Positions 1 to 8,442 of a stretch of 64,000 nt of DNA are shown one piece after another (positions within the stretch are counted from its first letter, which is position 1; each line of letters begins with the position of its first letter). The stretch is taken from contig JAQGEF010000001.1 in the NCBI GenBank assembly GCA_027854065.1, forward strand, positions 124,001-188,000, given 5' to 3'. Position numbers and translations under genes: made by a program. The notes under the pieces were generated by a model, which had not been told where the DNA came from, made no database searches, and saw only the letters and a program-made list of their open reading frames with translations. This stretch comes from Polluticaenibacter yanchengensis. GTDB taxonomy: Bacteria; Bacteroidota; Bacteroidia; Chitinophagales; Chitinophagaceae.

Positions 1-1
1 A

Positions 2-394
2 AACGCACCGGCAAGCTGGGAACCGGACGGAGCGGATTTTTTCTCACCATCATTAATGGAAGCCGATTTAATGCACCGCGTATTAAAACCGGCTGAGTAT
101 GGCAACTGGCTGAATACCTTCTTACCGGTAGCATCTGTCAAACATTTAAGTATCCTTCCGGAAGTATCAGACAGGACCGACTACCAGATCATTCACTTAG
201 ACGGATTGTGTTATAGCCGTGCATGGACCATGATGAATATCAGCAAAAATTTACCGGCAAATGCCCCGGCCAAAAGTTTATTGAAACGGGCTGCTATCAA
301 TCACCTGGCAACTGCTATCAAGCATATGGCTGACGGGAATTACGGTGGAGAACATTGGCTGGCAAGCTTCGCAGTATATGCAATGACTAACTAA
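2..394 (+). CDS. DUF2891 family protein, C-terminal part (cut by window edge)
   Basis: The reading frame is open from base 2, so the gene starts outside the window. An internal ATG at 56 is probably not the start, because the codons before it read as ordinary protein (SWEPDGADFFSPSLMEADLM). The motif FFSPSLMEADLMHRVL and the later GEHWLASFAVYA are typical of the end of DUF2891 proteins, a bacterial family of alpha-helical proteins of unknown biochemical role, usually about 330-370 residues. Only about the last 130 residues are here. The family assignment is from memory of the motifs; no function can be given. Confidence 0.75.
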   Translation, partial: NAPASWEPDGADFFSPSLMEADLMHRVLKPAEYGNWLNTFLPVASVKHLSILPEVSDRTDYQIIHLDGLCYSRAWTMMNISKNLPANAPAKSLLKRAAINHLATAIKHMADGNYGGEHWLASFAVYAMTN

Positions 395-518
395 ACTTAC
401 CCGGTTCGGGAATATAATATTGCAGAACGATCGCTCTAAAATCAGTTCGGCAATATCATTTTCTCCCCATGTCATTTAAAGCCAAATCTAACAGCATTCC
501 GTATAAGAAATATATAAG

Positions 519-549
519 TTGGGAAGCTGCCAAAAATACTGGAACTTTG
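519..549 (+). promoter_or_regulatory. possible Bacteroidota-type promoter of rlmB
   Basis: A TTG at 519-521 and GAACTTTG at 542-549 are separated by 20 nt. This resembles the Bacteroidota -33 TTG/TTTG and -7 TAnnTTTG pair, with one clear mismatch in the TA. It sits 18 nt before the rlmB start. Rest of 395-567: nothing else recognised. Confidence 0.35.
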
Positions 550-567
550 CAGTTCTTATAATTTACA

Positions 568-1338
568 ATGAAACCATACAGACAACAACATAAGCCAAGG
601 CCAAAAAAGAGTGCACTTATTTACAGCAGACATAAAGTAATGGAAGCTTTAAATAGCGGAGTGGCTTTGGAGCGCATTTATATAAATCACGATTTAAAGG
701 GGCCGGAGATTGAAGAAATCAACCAGGCGGCACTTAAAGCACAGGTACCCGTAAATAAAGTACCGGAAGCAAAACTGAGATTTTACAATGTAGAAGGCCA
801 CCAGGGCGTCATTGCACTAATATCTAAAATCCAGTACCAGGACGTACAGGATGTCGTATCACAGGTAATAGAAAAAGGAGAAATGCCATTATTATTAATC
901 CTGGATGGTGTTACGGACATCAGGAACATCGGCGCTATTGCACGTACAGCTTATTGTTGCGGTGTACATGCCATTATTATCCCCGATAAAGGCGTGGGAG
1001 CATTGAATGAAGATGCCATAGAAACCAGTGCCGGTGCTTTGGAGAAACTTTCTGTATGCAGGGTAAACAGCCTGATGAAAACTGTAGATGACCTTAGGTT
1101 GAATGGTATAAAAGTATATGCCAGCGAAATGACAGCTAAAACTTTCGTGTATGATTTACCCATGCAGGAACCTACTGCCATTATTATGGGTAGCGAGGAT
1201 AAAGGGGTTTACCCGGCTTTAATAAAAATATGTGACGACCAGTTTAAGATACCAATGGTGGGCGATTTTGAATCACTAAACGTATCAGTAGCTACCGGCA
1301 TGATTCTTTATGAAGCAGTAAAGCAAAGATTGAAGTAA
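568..1338 (+). CDS. rlmB: 23S rRNA (guanosine-2'-O-)-methyltransferase RlmB / TrmH family
   Basis: A SpoU/TrmH-type (SPOUT) methyltransferase that uses S-adenosylmethionine to 2'-O-methylate a ribose in RNA; the closest named family is RlmB, which acts on G2251 of 23S rRNA. The N-terminal 75 residues fit the small substrate-binding domain. The catalytic domain shows the three SPOU motifs in order: motif 1 LDGVTDIRNIGAIARTA (residues about 112-128), motif 2 IIMGSEDKGV, and motif 3 IPMVGDFESLNVSVATGM near the C terminus, which forms the trefoil knot. Length 256 is normal. A monocistronic unit is likely: a hairpin terminator follows 13 nt after the stop. Exact target base is inferred from family, not shown. 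Confidence 0.88.
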   Translation: MKPYRQQHKPRPKKSALIYSRHKVMEALNSGVALERIYINHDLKGPEIEEINQAALKAQVPVNKVPEAKLRFYNVEGHQGVIALISKIQYQDVQDVVSQVIEKGEMPLLLILDGVTDIRNIGAIARTAYCCGVHAIIIPDKGVGALNEDAIETSAGALEKLSVCRVNSLMKTVDDLRLNGIKVYASEMTAKTFVYDLPMQEPTAIIMGSEDKGVYPALIKICDDQFKIPMVGDFESLNVSVATGMILYEAVKQRLK

Positions 1339-1351
1339 ACTATACCATAAA

Positions 1352-1391
1352 AAAGCCTGGTCCGGATTTATGATTCAGACCAGGCTTTGTT
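1352..1391 (+). terminator. rho-independent terminator after rlmB
   Basis: Perfect 11-bp stem: AAAGCCTGGTC at 1352-1362 pairs with GACCAGGCTTT at 1378-1388. The loop is 15 nt. The stem ends are A- and T-rich, so it may work in both directions, serving the convergent lipoprotein gene as well. Confidence 0.8.
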
Positions 1392-1442
1392 GTAAATACA
1401 CCTTACCATAAAACAGCAGTGCATTCAATAGAATAAATGTAC

Positions 1443-2213
1443 TTATGGTTGAACTAAAGTACCGGAAGCAGTGGTAGTAAAAGTTCTGTTACCCCATTCC
1501 CCCTGCATTTTTACATTGCAAAACTTAGCTACTAATTTGCCACTTGCATTTTTACTTATAAAAACACTGCCTTCATAAGCAACATAATACACGCTTTGAC
1601 TAATAGTAGTAATCGCAACAGAATACCTGGAACTTGCTGAAGTCAGGCCAGAGTAAGTAACTATCTGATATTTTCCTTCTTCAATCGGGTTGCTATTCCA
1701 TGAAGGATGCAAATAAAGCTTCAAATCTGGCCCACCCCATTGGCCAATGGAAAAATGATTACTGCCGAGTGATGCGTCTTTTCCAAAAGAAACTGTACCA
1801 TTAGAGATATCAGACAGACTGCTAAACTCCACAGAATTATTCTTTATATTACAACTTACAGTTTCGCTATCTTCTATTTTAATAAAAACACTATCTAAAA
1901 CGTAATCCTGGCAGTATGGAGAATGAACATTTACATAATACCATCCCTGATGATCTTTTGTCAGGTAAGTTTCTTTATAATAACCACCGGTACCTAATCG
2001 AAACGCCTCTTTCGAGTAATACCAGTTAATGGATGTACCATCTATCGGCCCTTCAAGGTTTAATTCCATCGTTTCTCCAACTTTATAGCTGGCCTGGTCA
2101 GGAACAATTTTAATCTTTTTAAAATCTGCGCATTGTTTATCATCATTATCCTTTTCAAAACAAGATGTCAATAAAAATACATTAGCCAAAAACAACAAAA
2201 TCCGAAATTTCAT
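1443..2213 (-). CDS. putative lipoprotein of unknown function
   Basis: I do not recognise the family. The N terminus is a lipoprotein signal peptide: MKFRILLFLANVFLLTSC, with LTSC as lipobox and Cys18 as the lipidated residue. It is followed by an acidic stretch (FEKDNDDK), which in Bacteroidota often marks export to the cell surface. Residues about 30-120 contain an Ig-like pattern (YKVGETMELNLEG). The second half (residues about 130-256) is Ser/Thr/Gly-rich and predicted beta by eye. It is convergent with rlmB and has no obvious operon partner. The assignment as exported lipoprotein is strong; its role is unknown. Confidence 0.75.
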   Translation of the reverse strand: MKFRILLFLANVFLLTSCFEKDNDDKQCADFKKIKIVPDQASYKVGETMELNLEGPIDGTSINWYYSKEAFRLGTGGYYKETYLTKDHQGWYYVNVHSPYCQDYVLDSVFIKIEDSETVSCNIKNNSVEFSSLSDISNGTVSFGKDASLGSNHFSIGQWGGPDLKLYLHPSWNSNPIEEGKYQIVTYSGLTSASSRYSVAITTISQSVYYVAYEGSVFISKNASGKLVAKFCNVKMQGEWGNRTFTTTASGTLVQP

Positions 2214-2286
2214 ACTCTTTTTTTTGCAAATAAATAAAATATTATGTTATCACAACATATTTATTTAATTTATTAATAACAAGTAG

Positions 2287-2571
2287 ACTCCAGTCATTCC
2301 TGTTGATTTCATATTCAGGGCATTCAGGTTAAGTTATTCATTTTACAAATTACCAGCCGGTCCCGGTTCAACAAATTACAATTCTTATGTCGCCCATCGG
2401 GGAATAGCCGTGCATTTATCTAATGAAGTAGATGAAACAGGCAAGAACGGTTATCTCACTTTAGACAATATTATCGGCATTAATTTCGCCATATTTAAAT
2501 CTTCTGAAAAACTCAAAGAAGAATTTAGCACTAATCTTTCACATAGTTTTATGCCCACTCATAATATGTAA
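2287..2571 (+). pseudogene. possible remnant of a protein-coding gene without start codon
   Basis: Between two in-frame stops (TAG at 2284 and TAA at 2569) lies a 94-codon frame with no usable start and a protein-like composition in its second half, for example YVAHRGIAVHLSNEVDE and GYLTLDNIIGINFAIFKSSE. I cannot name a family. The lack of an ATG and the position in a 773-nt intergenic region suggest the 3' end of a decayed gene. It could also be a chance open frame. Confidence 0.3.
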
Positions 2572-2807
2572 TAATGATATTAACCAGGAACGGGTATTGC
2601 TTCTAAATATAAGTGCCTGTTTTATCCTGCTAAATGAAAGCAGAAGCCTTCTTCCCCCTTGCACCATCTTACTATTCCCCTATCATATTTTCCTAAGCAT
2701 TCCTCTTCCGGCTTTATCTTTCTATTTTTGAGAAGTTTGTTTTGTACGTATTGCTATGCCGAACCATTCAATCATTTAATGAGATGAATAGCGTGATCAT
2801 GCTGATG

Positions 2808-2968
2808 GGCTGCGGGATGCAGCGGGCGGTGAGGAACGAACCGGCCATGCGCCTGAATAAAACAAGCTAAAATAATAACTGACCATATATCACCGGAAAG
2901 GTTGCGCATGGCGATACCCCGCAGCAGCCCGGACAAACGCTGCCATCTATAACAATGTTGACAGCCCC
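2808..2968 (+). repeat. dispersed palindromic element, family 1, copy A
   Basis: Starts GGGCTGCGGGATGCAGC and ends GTTGACAGCCCC. Inner arms GCCATGCGC (2844-2852) and GCGCATGGC (2904-2912) are perfectly complementary, so the element can fold. Related copies are at 11532-11789 and 20254-20422. It ends 18 nt before the start codon of the glycosidase gene, so it may affect that gene's leader. Confidence 0.7.
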
Positions 2969-2986
2969 ATAAAAGAAAAAGTAATT

Positions 2987-4114
2987 ATGAAGCAATATTT
3001 ATTGGCACTAACCATTGCGTGTACCGGATTTTTTGGAAAAGCAGACGCACAGGCTGTTTCACAAACCGATATGGAAAACATATACGAGACCGTAAAAACA
3101 CCATACAAATACGGCCTGGTTTTAACACCGGACGGTAATGATAAAAAGCTGGATTGTCCTACGGTATTTAGAAAAGGCAGGAAATGGTACATGACTTATT
3201 TAGTATTTAATGGCCGTGGTTATGAAACATGGCTGGCAAAAAGCAAAAATTTACTGGACTGGCAGCCGGTGGGCAAGCTCATGTCATTTACCGACTCTGT
3301 AAACTGGGACGGCAGCCAAAAAGCCGGTTATATCGGGCTATTGGACCCAAAATGGAATGGCAGTTATAAAGCCAATAAATACGACGGTAAATATTGGATG
3401 CCTTATTTTGGCGGCAGCGTCGCCGGCTATGAAGCAGGATTACTCTCACTTGGGTTGGCCAGTACAGATAAAGATCCAACCACTATCCACGAATGGCAAA
3501 GGACCGGAAAACCGATTCTGACCTCACTGGATAAAAACGTTAGCTGGTGGGAAAATAAAAAACAGTTTAAGCCGACATTAATAGAAGATAAAGATGGCAA
3601 AACAGGCTACAAATTTTTACTTTATTATAATGCGGTAGGCGATACAGCAGATAATAATCCCAAAACAAGATGGTTTGAACGCATTGGCGTAGCCGGCAGT
3701 AATGACATGAAGACCTGGGAGCGCTTTTACAAAGAACCGGTTGTTCATCATCGCCGCGGTATTACCGGGGACCCTGTTTTTCAAAAGATCGGGAATATCT
3801 GGGTCATGTTTTATTTCGGTGCATTTTGGGATAATCGTCTCAATGAAAGTTTCAATCGCTTTGCAGCATCTTACGATATGGTTAACTGGACTGACTGGAC
3901 CGGCGATGATCTGATAAAATCCACACCGGGGAGCTATGATGAAAAATATGCCCATAAATCCTTTGTTGTAAGGCATAAAGGTGTGACATACCATTTTTAC
4001 TGCGGTGTCAATAAACATGATCAGCGCGGTATAGCAGTAGCTACTTCTAAAGATCTTGGAAAAAGCAAAGTGACCTTTGTAACGCCGGACCCGAAGCCTT
4101 CAAAAGTAAAATAG
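2987..4114 (+). CDS. secreted glycosidase with five-bladed beta-propeller fold (GH43/GH117-like)
   Basis: Likely a periplasmic or secreted glycoside hydrolase. Residues 1-22 form a signal peptide (MKQYLLALTIACTGFF...ADAQ). The rest shows the repeated blade pattern of the GH43/GH62/GH32/GH117 superfamily: DCPTVFRKGRKWYMTYLVF with an acidic residue at the blade entry, WLAKSKNLLDW, FKPTLIEDKDG, ITGDPVFQKIGNIWVMFY and FVVRHKGVTYHFYCGV. This fold uses three acidic residues around a central pocket. The exact CAZy family and substrate cannot be read off; the neighbouring RhaT-like symporter, amidohydrolase and oxidoreductase suggest that it releases a sugar used by that cluster. It begins just after palindromic element A. 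Confidence 0.7.
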   Translation: MKQYLLALTIACTGFFGKADAQAVSQTDMENIYETVKTPYKYGLVLTPDGNDKKLDCPTVFRKGRKWYMTYLVFNGRGYETWLAKSKNLLDWQPVGKLMSFTDSVNWDGSQKAGYIGLLDPKWNGSYKANKYDGKYWMPYFGGSVAGYEAGLLSLGLASTDKDPTTIHEWQRTGKPILTSLDKNVSWWENKKQFKPTLIEDKDGKTGYKFLLYYNAVGDTADNNPKTRWFERIGVAGSNDMKTWERFYKEPVVHHRRGITGDPVFQKIGNIWVMFYFGAFWDNRLNESFNRFAASYDMVNWTDWTGDDLIKSTPGSYDEKYAHKSFVVRHKGVTYHFYCGVNKHDQRGIAVATSKDLGKSKVTFVTPDPKPSKVK

Positions 4115-4198
4115 TCCATTAATCTGCCAATTATTACAAGGTAACTTCTGTTAATTCTAAATTAATTTTATAAAATATTTTAACGCTGGTACAGCCAT

Positions 4199-4645
4199 AT
4201 GTTTACTAAAAAATACTACGAGGATTACCAACTGGATGAAAGTCGGACCACCCTGGGCAGAACTATTACAGAAACAGATATTGTAATGCATGCCGGGCAA
4301 ACAGGCGATTTTTTTCCACACCACATGGACGCTGTCTGGTGTGCAACACAACCATTTAAACAACGTATTGCTCACGGTACGCTTATTTTTAGCGTAGCTG
4401 TAGGCATGACTGCCAATGAAATCAATGAAGTAGCCATGACATACGGTTATGAGCGGTTACGGTTTATAAAACCGGTCTTCATTGGAGATACAATTCATGT
4501 AAAAGTTTCTATTACCGAGAAAAAAGAACATAAAAAACCTGGCTTCGGTTTAGTCACTGAATATGTGGAGTGCTTCAATCAACACGGCGACCTGGTAATG
4601 TGCTGCCAGCACATTTTACTGGCAAATAAAAAAGAAACGGCATAG
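4199..4645 (+). CDS. MaoC family (R-specific) acyl-CoA hydratase
   Basis: A single hot-dog domain of 148 residues, normal for MaoC-type proteins that hydrate or dehydrate acyl-CoA. The hydratase signature is visible: [19 protein letters not shown] then [10 protein letters not shown], where the Asp and His form the catalytic dyad of the family. The C-terminal part ([17 protein letters not shown], then [16 protein letters not shown]) is the usual ending. It is 84 nt downstream of the glycosidase and 235 nt upstream of the next gene, on the same strand as two CoA-transferases. This fits a CoA-ester step in the cluster's pathway. The substrate is unknown. Confidence 0.85.
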   Translation: MFTKKYYEDYQLDESRTTLGRTITETDIVMHAGQTGDFFPHHMDAVWCATQPFKQRIAHGTLIFSVAVGMTANEINEVAMTYGYERLRFIKPVFIGDTIHVKVSITEKKEHKKPGFGLVTEYVECFNQHGDLVMCCQHILLANKKETA

Positions 4646-4690
4646 CGGTTACTTCTTCAGGAACGTCATTCGGGACACATAATATTTAAA

Positions 4691-4708
4691 ATATACCAAC
4701 CGGTATAT
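4691..4708. promoter_or_regulatory. inverted-repeat operator candidate TATACC-N4-GGTATA
   Basis: ATATACC (4691-4697), four bases AACC, then GGTATAT (4702-4708): perfect 7-bp arms. The form resembles operators of TetR-family repressors. It lies in the 235-nt gap before the CoA-transferase genes. The same kind of site occurs at 20466-20481 and 25151-25164. No TetR gene is in the window. The rest of the gap holds AACGTTAAC at 4711-4719, also seen in the PUL operator. Confidence 0.4.
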
Positions 4709-4880
4709 CAAACGTTAACAAAGCCCGGCATAACCGTTTTTGCAGCAGCAACCCAGATAAATATAACTGTAAGGCTTCATAGAAAAGACAGGAATTACCG
4801 GTTGCAAGTTATTAGTTACAATACAGAACCTAGGTTCTGCCATATATGAAAAATTGCTTGTTTAGCTAAGAAAAATACAC

Positions 4881-6032
4881 ATGTCAGACAAGATTATATT
4901 AAAAGGTATTACCTGGGGCCATAGCAGAGGCATTACGCCGTTATTGGCATTTTCCCAACGTTATAACGAACTACATAAAAATGTAGAGATACAATGGCAT
5001 AAGCGGTCCTTACAGGAATTTGCCGATTTCCCCATAGAAAAACTAACGGAAACCTATGATCTGTTAATCGTTGACCACCCCTGGGTAGGATGTGCGGCAG
5101 CTACTAAATGCGTTTTACCATTAGAACAATATCTCAGCAAAGAATATCTGCAAAACCAGGAAGAGAACAGTGTAGGTTATTCTCACTTAAGTTATAATTA
5201 TGAAGGCAGCCAATGGGCATTAGCAATAGACGCTGCCACTCCTGTTGCCAGTTATCGCAAAGACCTGTTTGAACAGAATAAGCGGACATTGCCACAAACC
5301 TGGGAGGATGTTGTAGCATTGGCAGCAGAAGGCAAAGTAGCGGTACCGGCGATTCCTATTGATTTATTAATGAATTTTTATACCTTTTGTGTGGCAAACG
5401 GGAACGCCCCTTTTGCCGGTAAAGACGAAGTCGTTGATAAAGAGACGGGCTTAAAAGCATTGGAAAGCATGAAAGCATTATGGAGTAAAATTCCAAAATG
5501 GATGTTTGAATACAACCCCATTGCGGTTGCTGAATTACTGAGTACTTCCGATGAATTCTGGTACTGCCCGTTAGCATATGGCTACAGCAATTACAGCCGT
5601 ATTGGATATGCTAAACATTTATTGTCATATACAAATGTTGTAAGCCTGAACGGGAGTCCGTTAAAGACTACTTTAGGCGGTACAGGCATTTCCGTATCTG
5701 CCGGAAGCAGTTATAAAAAAGAAGCAGTAGCCTTTGCAGAAGCAGTTGTCAGCGAAAATGTCCAGACTTATTTCTATACGGACAACGGCGGACAACCAGG
5801 TCATAGGAAAGCATGGACCAATGAACATGCCAATGCCATTACCGGCAACTTCTTCCAGAATACGTTGCTCACTCTTGACAATGCTTATATCAGGCCACGT
5901 TATAATGGTTATCTGCATTTTCAGGACCATGCCGGGGATCCGATCCGGCAATATTTGAGAGACGGCAGTAACCCGGAAGAGGTCTTAACTGCTATTAATA
6001 CTATTTATAAAGATAGTTTTAAACACCCATAA
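4881..6032 (+). CDS. solute-binding-protein fold (family 1 extracellular type) lacking a signal peptide
   Basis: The sequence follows the pattern of family 1 carbohydrate-binding periplasmic proteins of ABC transporters (383 residues): a first lobe beginning IILKGITWGHSRGITPLLAF, the DLLIVDHPWVG motif, the hinge strand WALAIDAATPVASYRKDLFE, and a late LGGTGISVSAGSSYKKEAVAF. However, the protein starts MSDKIILKG with no hydrophobic leader, and an in-frame TAG at 4863-4865 rules out a longer start. No ABC permease or ATPase is nearby. It lies 2 nt before a CoA-transferase gene, so it is co-transcribed with it. It may be a cytoplasmic binding or sensing protein, or an enzyme built on this fold. 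Fold assignment fairly sure; function unknown. Confidence 0.7.
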   Translation: MSDKIILKGITWGHSRGITPLLAFSQRYNELHKNVEIQWHKRSLQEFADFPIEKLTETYDLLIVDHPWVGCAAATKCVLPLEQYLSKEYLQNQEENSVGYSHLSYNYEGSQWALAIDAATPVASYRKDLFEQNKRTLPQTWEDVVALAAEGKVAVPAIPIDLLMNFYTFCVANGNAPFAGKDEVVDKETGLKALESMKALWSKIPKWMFEYNPIAVAELLSTSDEFWYCPLAYGYSNYSRIGYAKHLLSYTNVVSLNGSPLKTTLGGTGISVSAGSSYKKEAVAFAEAVVSENVQTYFYTDNGGQPGHRKAWTNEHANAITGNFFQNTLLTLDNAYIRPRYNGYLHFQDHAGDPIRQYLRDGSNPEEVLTAINTIYKDSFKHP

Positions 6033-6034
6033 AC

Positions 6035-7186
6035 TTGAAGCATATGGAACTGCCATTAAAAGGCATTATTGTGTTAGAATTTTGCCAGTACTTATCCGGC
6101 CCGTCGGCAGGATTAAGACTGGCCGATCTTGGTGCCAGGGTTATAAAGATTGAGCGACCTGAAATTGGGGAAGCAGGACGAAGTTTGTCCATCAAAAACT
6201 TATGGGTAGGCAGCGATTCATTATTGTTTCATACCATTAACAGGAATAAAGAGAGTTACACTGCTAACCTTAAAAATGCAGAAGAGTTGGCTGCCATTAA
6301 GCAGCTCATAAAGCACGCACATATTATTACACATAATTTCCGTCCGGGCGTAATGGAGAAGTCTGGTTTGGGCTATGAGGCTGTAAAAGCAATAAACCCC
6401 GGGATTATCTATGCAGAAGTAAGCGGTTATGGCAAAAACGGCCCGTGGAAAGACCTGCCGGGCCAGGACTTATTGATCCAGGCCATCAGCGGATTAACTT
6501 ATACTACAGGAAACGCCAACCAATCTCCTATCCCGTTTGGCATATCCATTGCCGATATGATTTGTGGCGAGCATTTGGTACAGGGCATTTTAGCATCGCT
6601 TATACGAAAAGCAAAAAAAGGTGTGGGTGCGCATATTGAAGTAAGCTTACTGGAATCTTTACTAGACTTCCAGTTTGAATTACTAACCACTTATTTTGCC
6701 AGCAATAAACAACCTGAAAGAAGTTTGATCAATAACGGAAATCCATTATTGAGTGCGCCTTATGGCATTTATCAGACCAAGGATGGTTACATTGCCATTG
6801 CGATGGTCAACCTATTACAATTGGCAGAAGCCATAGAATCTGATGCGTTGGCAAAAGCAGCCGTTAAAAACCCATTTGAATACCGGGACGACATCAAACA
6901 GATTTGCGCAGACCATTTACTGACCAATACATCACAACATTGGTTGAATAAATTACATGCTATCGACTTGTGGGCAATTGAAGTGCTGGACTGGCAAAAA
7001 TTAACCACGTTACCCGCATATCAACAGTTACAGATAGAACAGGTAATTGCGATAGATGAACAGCAGAAAATTATAACCACGCGTTGCCCTATAAGAATCA
7101 ACGGTGAAAGGTTATTAAGCAATAAATCCGCCCCGCTCTTGGGTGCAGATACAGAAAAGATTAAACAAGAATTCCAAATAGCTTAG
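6035..7186 (+). CDS. CaiB/BaiF family CoA-transferase (first of tandem pair)
   Basis: A family III CoA-transferase: moves CoA between carboxylic acids through an aspartyl-CoA thioester. Family marks are LEFCQYLSGPSAGLRLADLG at the N terminus, GARVIKIERPEIGE, FHTINRNKESYTANLK, HNFRPGVMEKSGLGYE, INPGIIYAEVSGYGKNGPW and GQDLLIQAISGLT. The expected catalytic Asp is in ISIADMICG, about residue 174. Length 383 is normal. It starts 2 nt after the solute-binding-protein gene and ends 4 nt before its paralogue, so the three form one unit. The acid substrate is not known; the context suggests a sugar-derived acid rather than carnitine or oxalate. Confidence 0.88.
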   Translation: MKHMELPLKGIIVLEFCQYLSGPSAGLRLADLGARVIKIERPEIGEAGRSLSIKNLWVGSDSLLFHTINRNKESYTANLKNAEELAAIKQLIKHAHIITHNFRPGVMEKSGLGYEAVKAINPGIIYAEVSGYGKNGPWKDLPGQDLLIQAISGLTYTTGNANQSPIPFGISIADMICGEHLVQGILASLIRKAKKGVGAHIEVSLLESLLDFQFELLTTYFASNKQPERSLINNGNPLLSAPYGIYQTKDGYIAIAMVNLLQLAEAIESDALAKAAVKNPFEYRDDIKQICADHLLTNTSQHWLNKLHAIDLWAIEVLDWQKLTTLPAYQQLQIEQVIAIDEQQKIITTRCPIRINGERLLSNKSAPLLGADTEKIKQEFQIA

Positions 7187-7190
7187 CCGT

Positions 7191-8351
7191 ATGAAACCGT
7201 TAGAAGACATTGTTGTTTTAGACTTTAGCCAGTTTTTATCGGGGCCATCTGCTACATTAAGATTAGCGGATATGGGAGCTACTGTTATAAAAATTGAACG
7301 TCCGGAAGGAGGTGATATTTGCCGCCAGCTATATGTTTCCGATGTAATGATAGAGGGAGAGTCTACCATTTTCCACGCCATTAACAGGAACAAGCAAAGC
7401 TATGCTGCCGACCTTAAAAACCCGGATGACCTGGCTAAAATTAAACTATTGCTTCAGCAGGCAGATGTCATGCTACATAATTTCCGGCCGGGCGTCATAG
7501 AACGTTTAGGTTTAAGTTACGAAGTGGTAAAAGCCATAAACCCCGGCATTGTGTACGCAGAAATATCCGGCTATGGCAGCGATGGCGACTGGAAACACTT
7601 ACCGGGACAGGATCTATTACTACAATCAGTGTCCGGCCTGACCTGGTTGACCAATAATCAAAACGAATCACCAACACCGATGGGCGTATCTGTAGCAGAT
7701 ATACTCGCAGGCGCACATATCTCGCAAGCCATCCTGGCAGCATTATATAAAAAAGCGATCAGCGGACAAGGCAGCCAGGTTTCAGTAAGCATGCTGGAAA
7801 GCGTCATGAATTTCCAGTTTGAATTAATCACTTGTTTTTACAATGATGGCAATGAATTACCGGTAAGAAGCGCCGTAAACAATGGTAATGCTTACCTGCA
7901 GGCACCTTATGGCATTTATGCCACACAGGAAGGCTTCCTTGCGTTGGCCATGGGCGATATTGTACAGTTAGGCAATATCCTTGATTGTACAGCGTTGTCC
8001 GCCTATACAAATGCTGCGGACTGGTTTACGTTAAGAGATGAAATTAAAAGTCATTTAGCCGATCATTTAATTACAAAAGATGCTGCTTACTGGTTGGGCA
8101 AATTACAGGCTGCCGGTTATTGGGCTGCTAAAGTATTTAACTACGACCAGTTGACGGAACATGAAGGCTACAAAGCCATCAATATGGAATTATTTGTAAA
8201 CACCAGCAATGGTCTGCAAATAAAAACCACCCGTTGTCCTATAAAAATAGACGGTGAAATTTTATTAGCCACCAAAGGTGCTCCGTTACTGGGCGAACAT
8301 ACGGATGCCATCAACAATAAATACCTGGCACAAAACGAAGTATTAAGTTAA
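7191..8351 (+). CDS. CaiB/BaiF family CoA-transferase (second of tandem pair)
   Basis: Paralogue of the gene just upstream, with the same order of motifs: LDFSQFLSGPSATLRLADMG, ATVIKIERPEGGD, FHAINRNKQSYAADLK, HNFRPGVIERLGLSYE, INPGIVYAEISGYGSDGDW and GQDLLLQSVSGL. The candidate catalytic Asp is about residue 170 in VSVADILAG. The C-terminal KTTRCPIKIDGE matches TTRCPIRINGE of the first copy. The pair probably arose by tandem duplication. Both copies keep the Asp, so they could be two active enzymes or a heteromeric enzyme as in bile-acid and benzylsuccinate CoA-transferases. A 91-nt gap follows before the amidohydrolase. Confidence 0.88.
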   Translation: MKPLEDIVVLDFSQFLSGPSATLRLADMGATVIKIERPEGGDICRQLYVSDVMIEGESTIFHAINRNKQSYAADLKNPDDLAKIKLLLQQADVMLHNFRPGVIERLGLSYEVVKAINPGIVYAEISGYGSDGDWKHLPGQDLLLQSVSGLTWLTNNQNESPTPMGVSVADILAGAHISQAILAALYKKAISGQGSQVSVSMLESVMNFQFELITCFYNDGNELPVRSAVNNGNAYLQAPYGIYATQEGFLALAMGDIVQLGNILDCTALSAYTNAADWFTLRDEIKSHLADHLITKDAAYWLGKLQAAGYWAAKVFNYDQLTEHEGYKAINMELFVNTSNGLQIKTTRCPIKIDGEILLATKGAPLLGEHTDAINNKYLAQNEVLS

Positions 8352-8442
8352 CAGTATAGTTGATGAAGTAGCATTAAACAGCTCTTTTTACAGAACTTTC
8401 TTATATTTAACGAATTGCGGTAGTAGATAAAAGTATGAGCGT

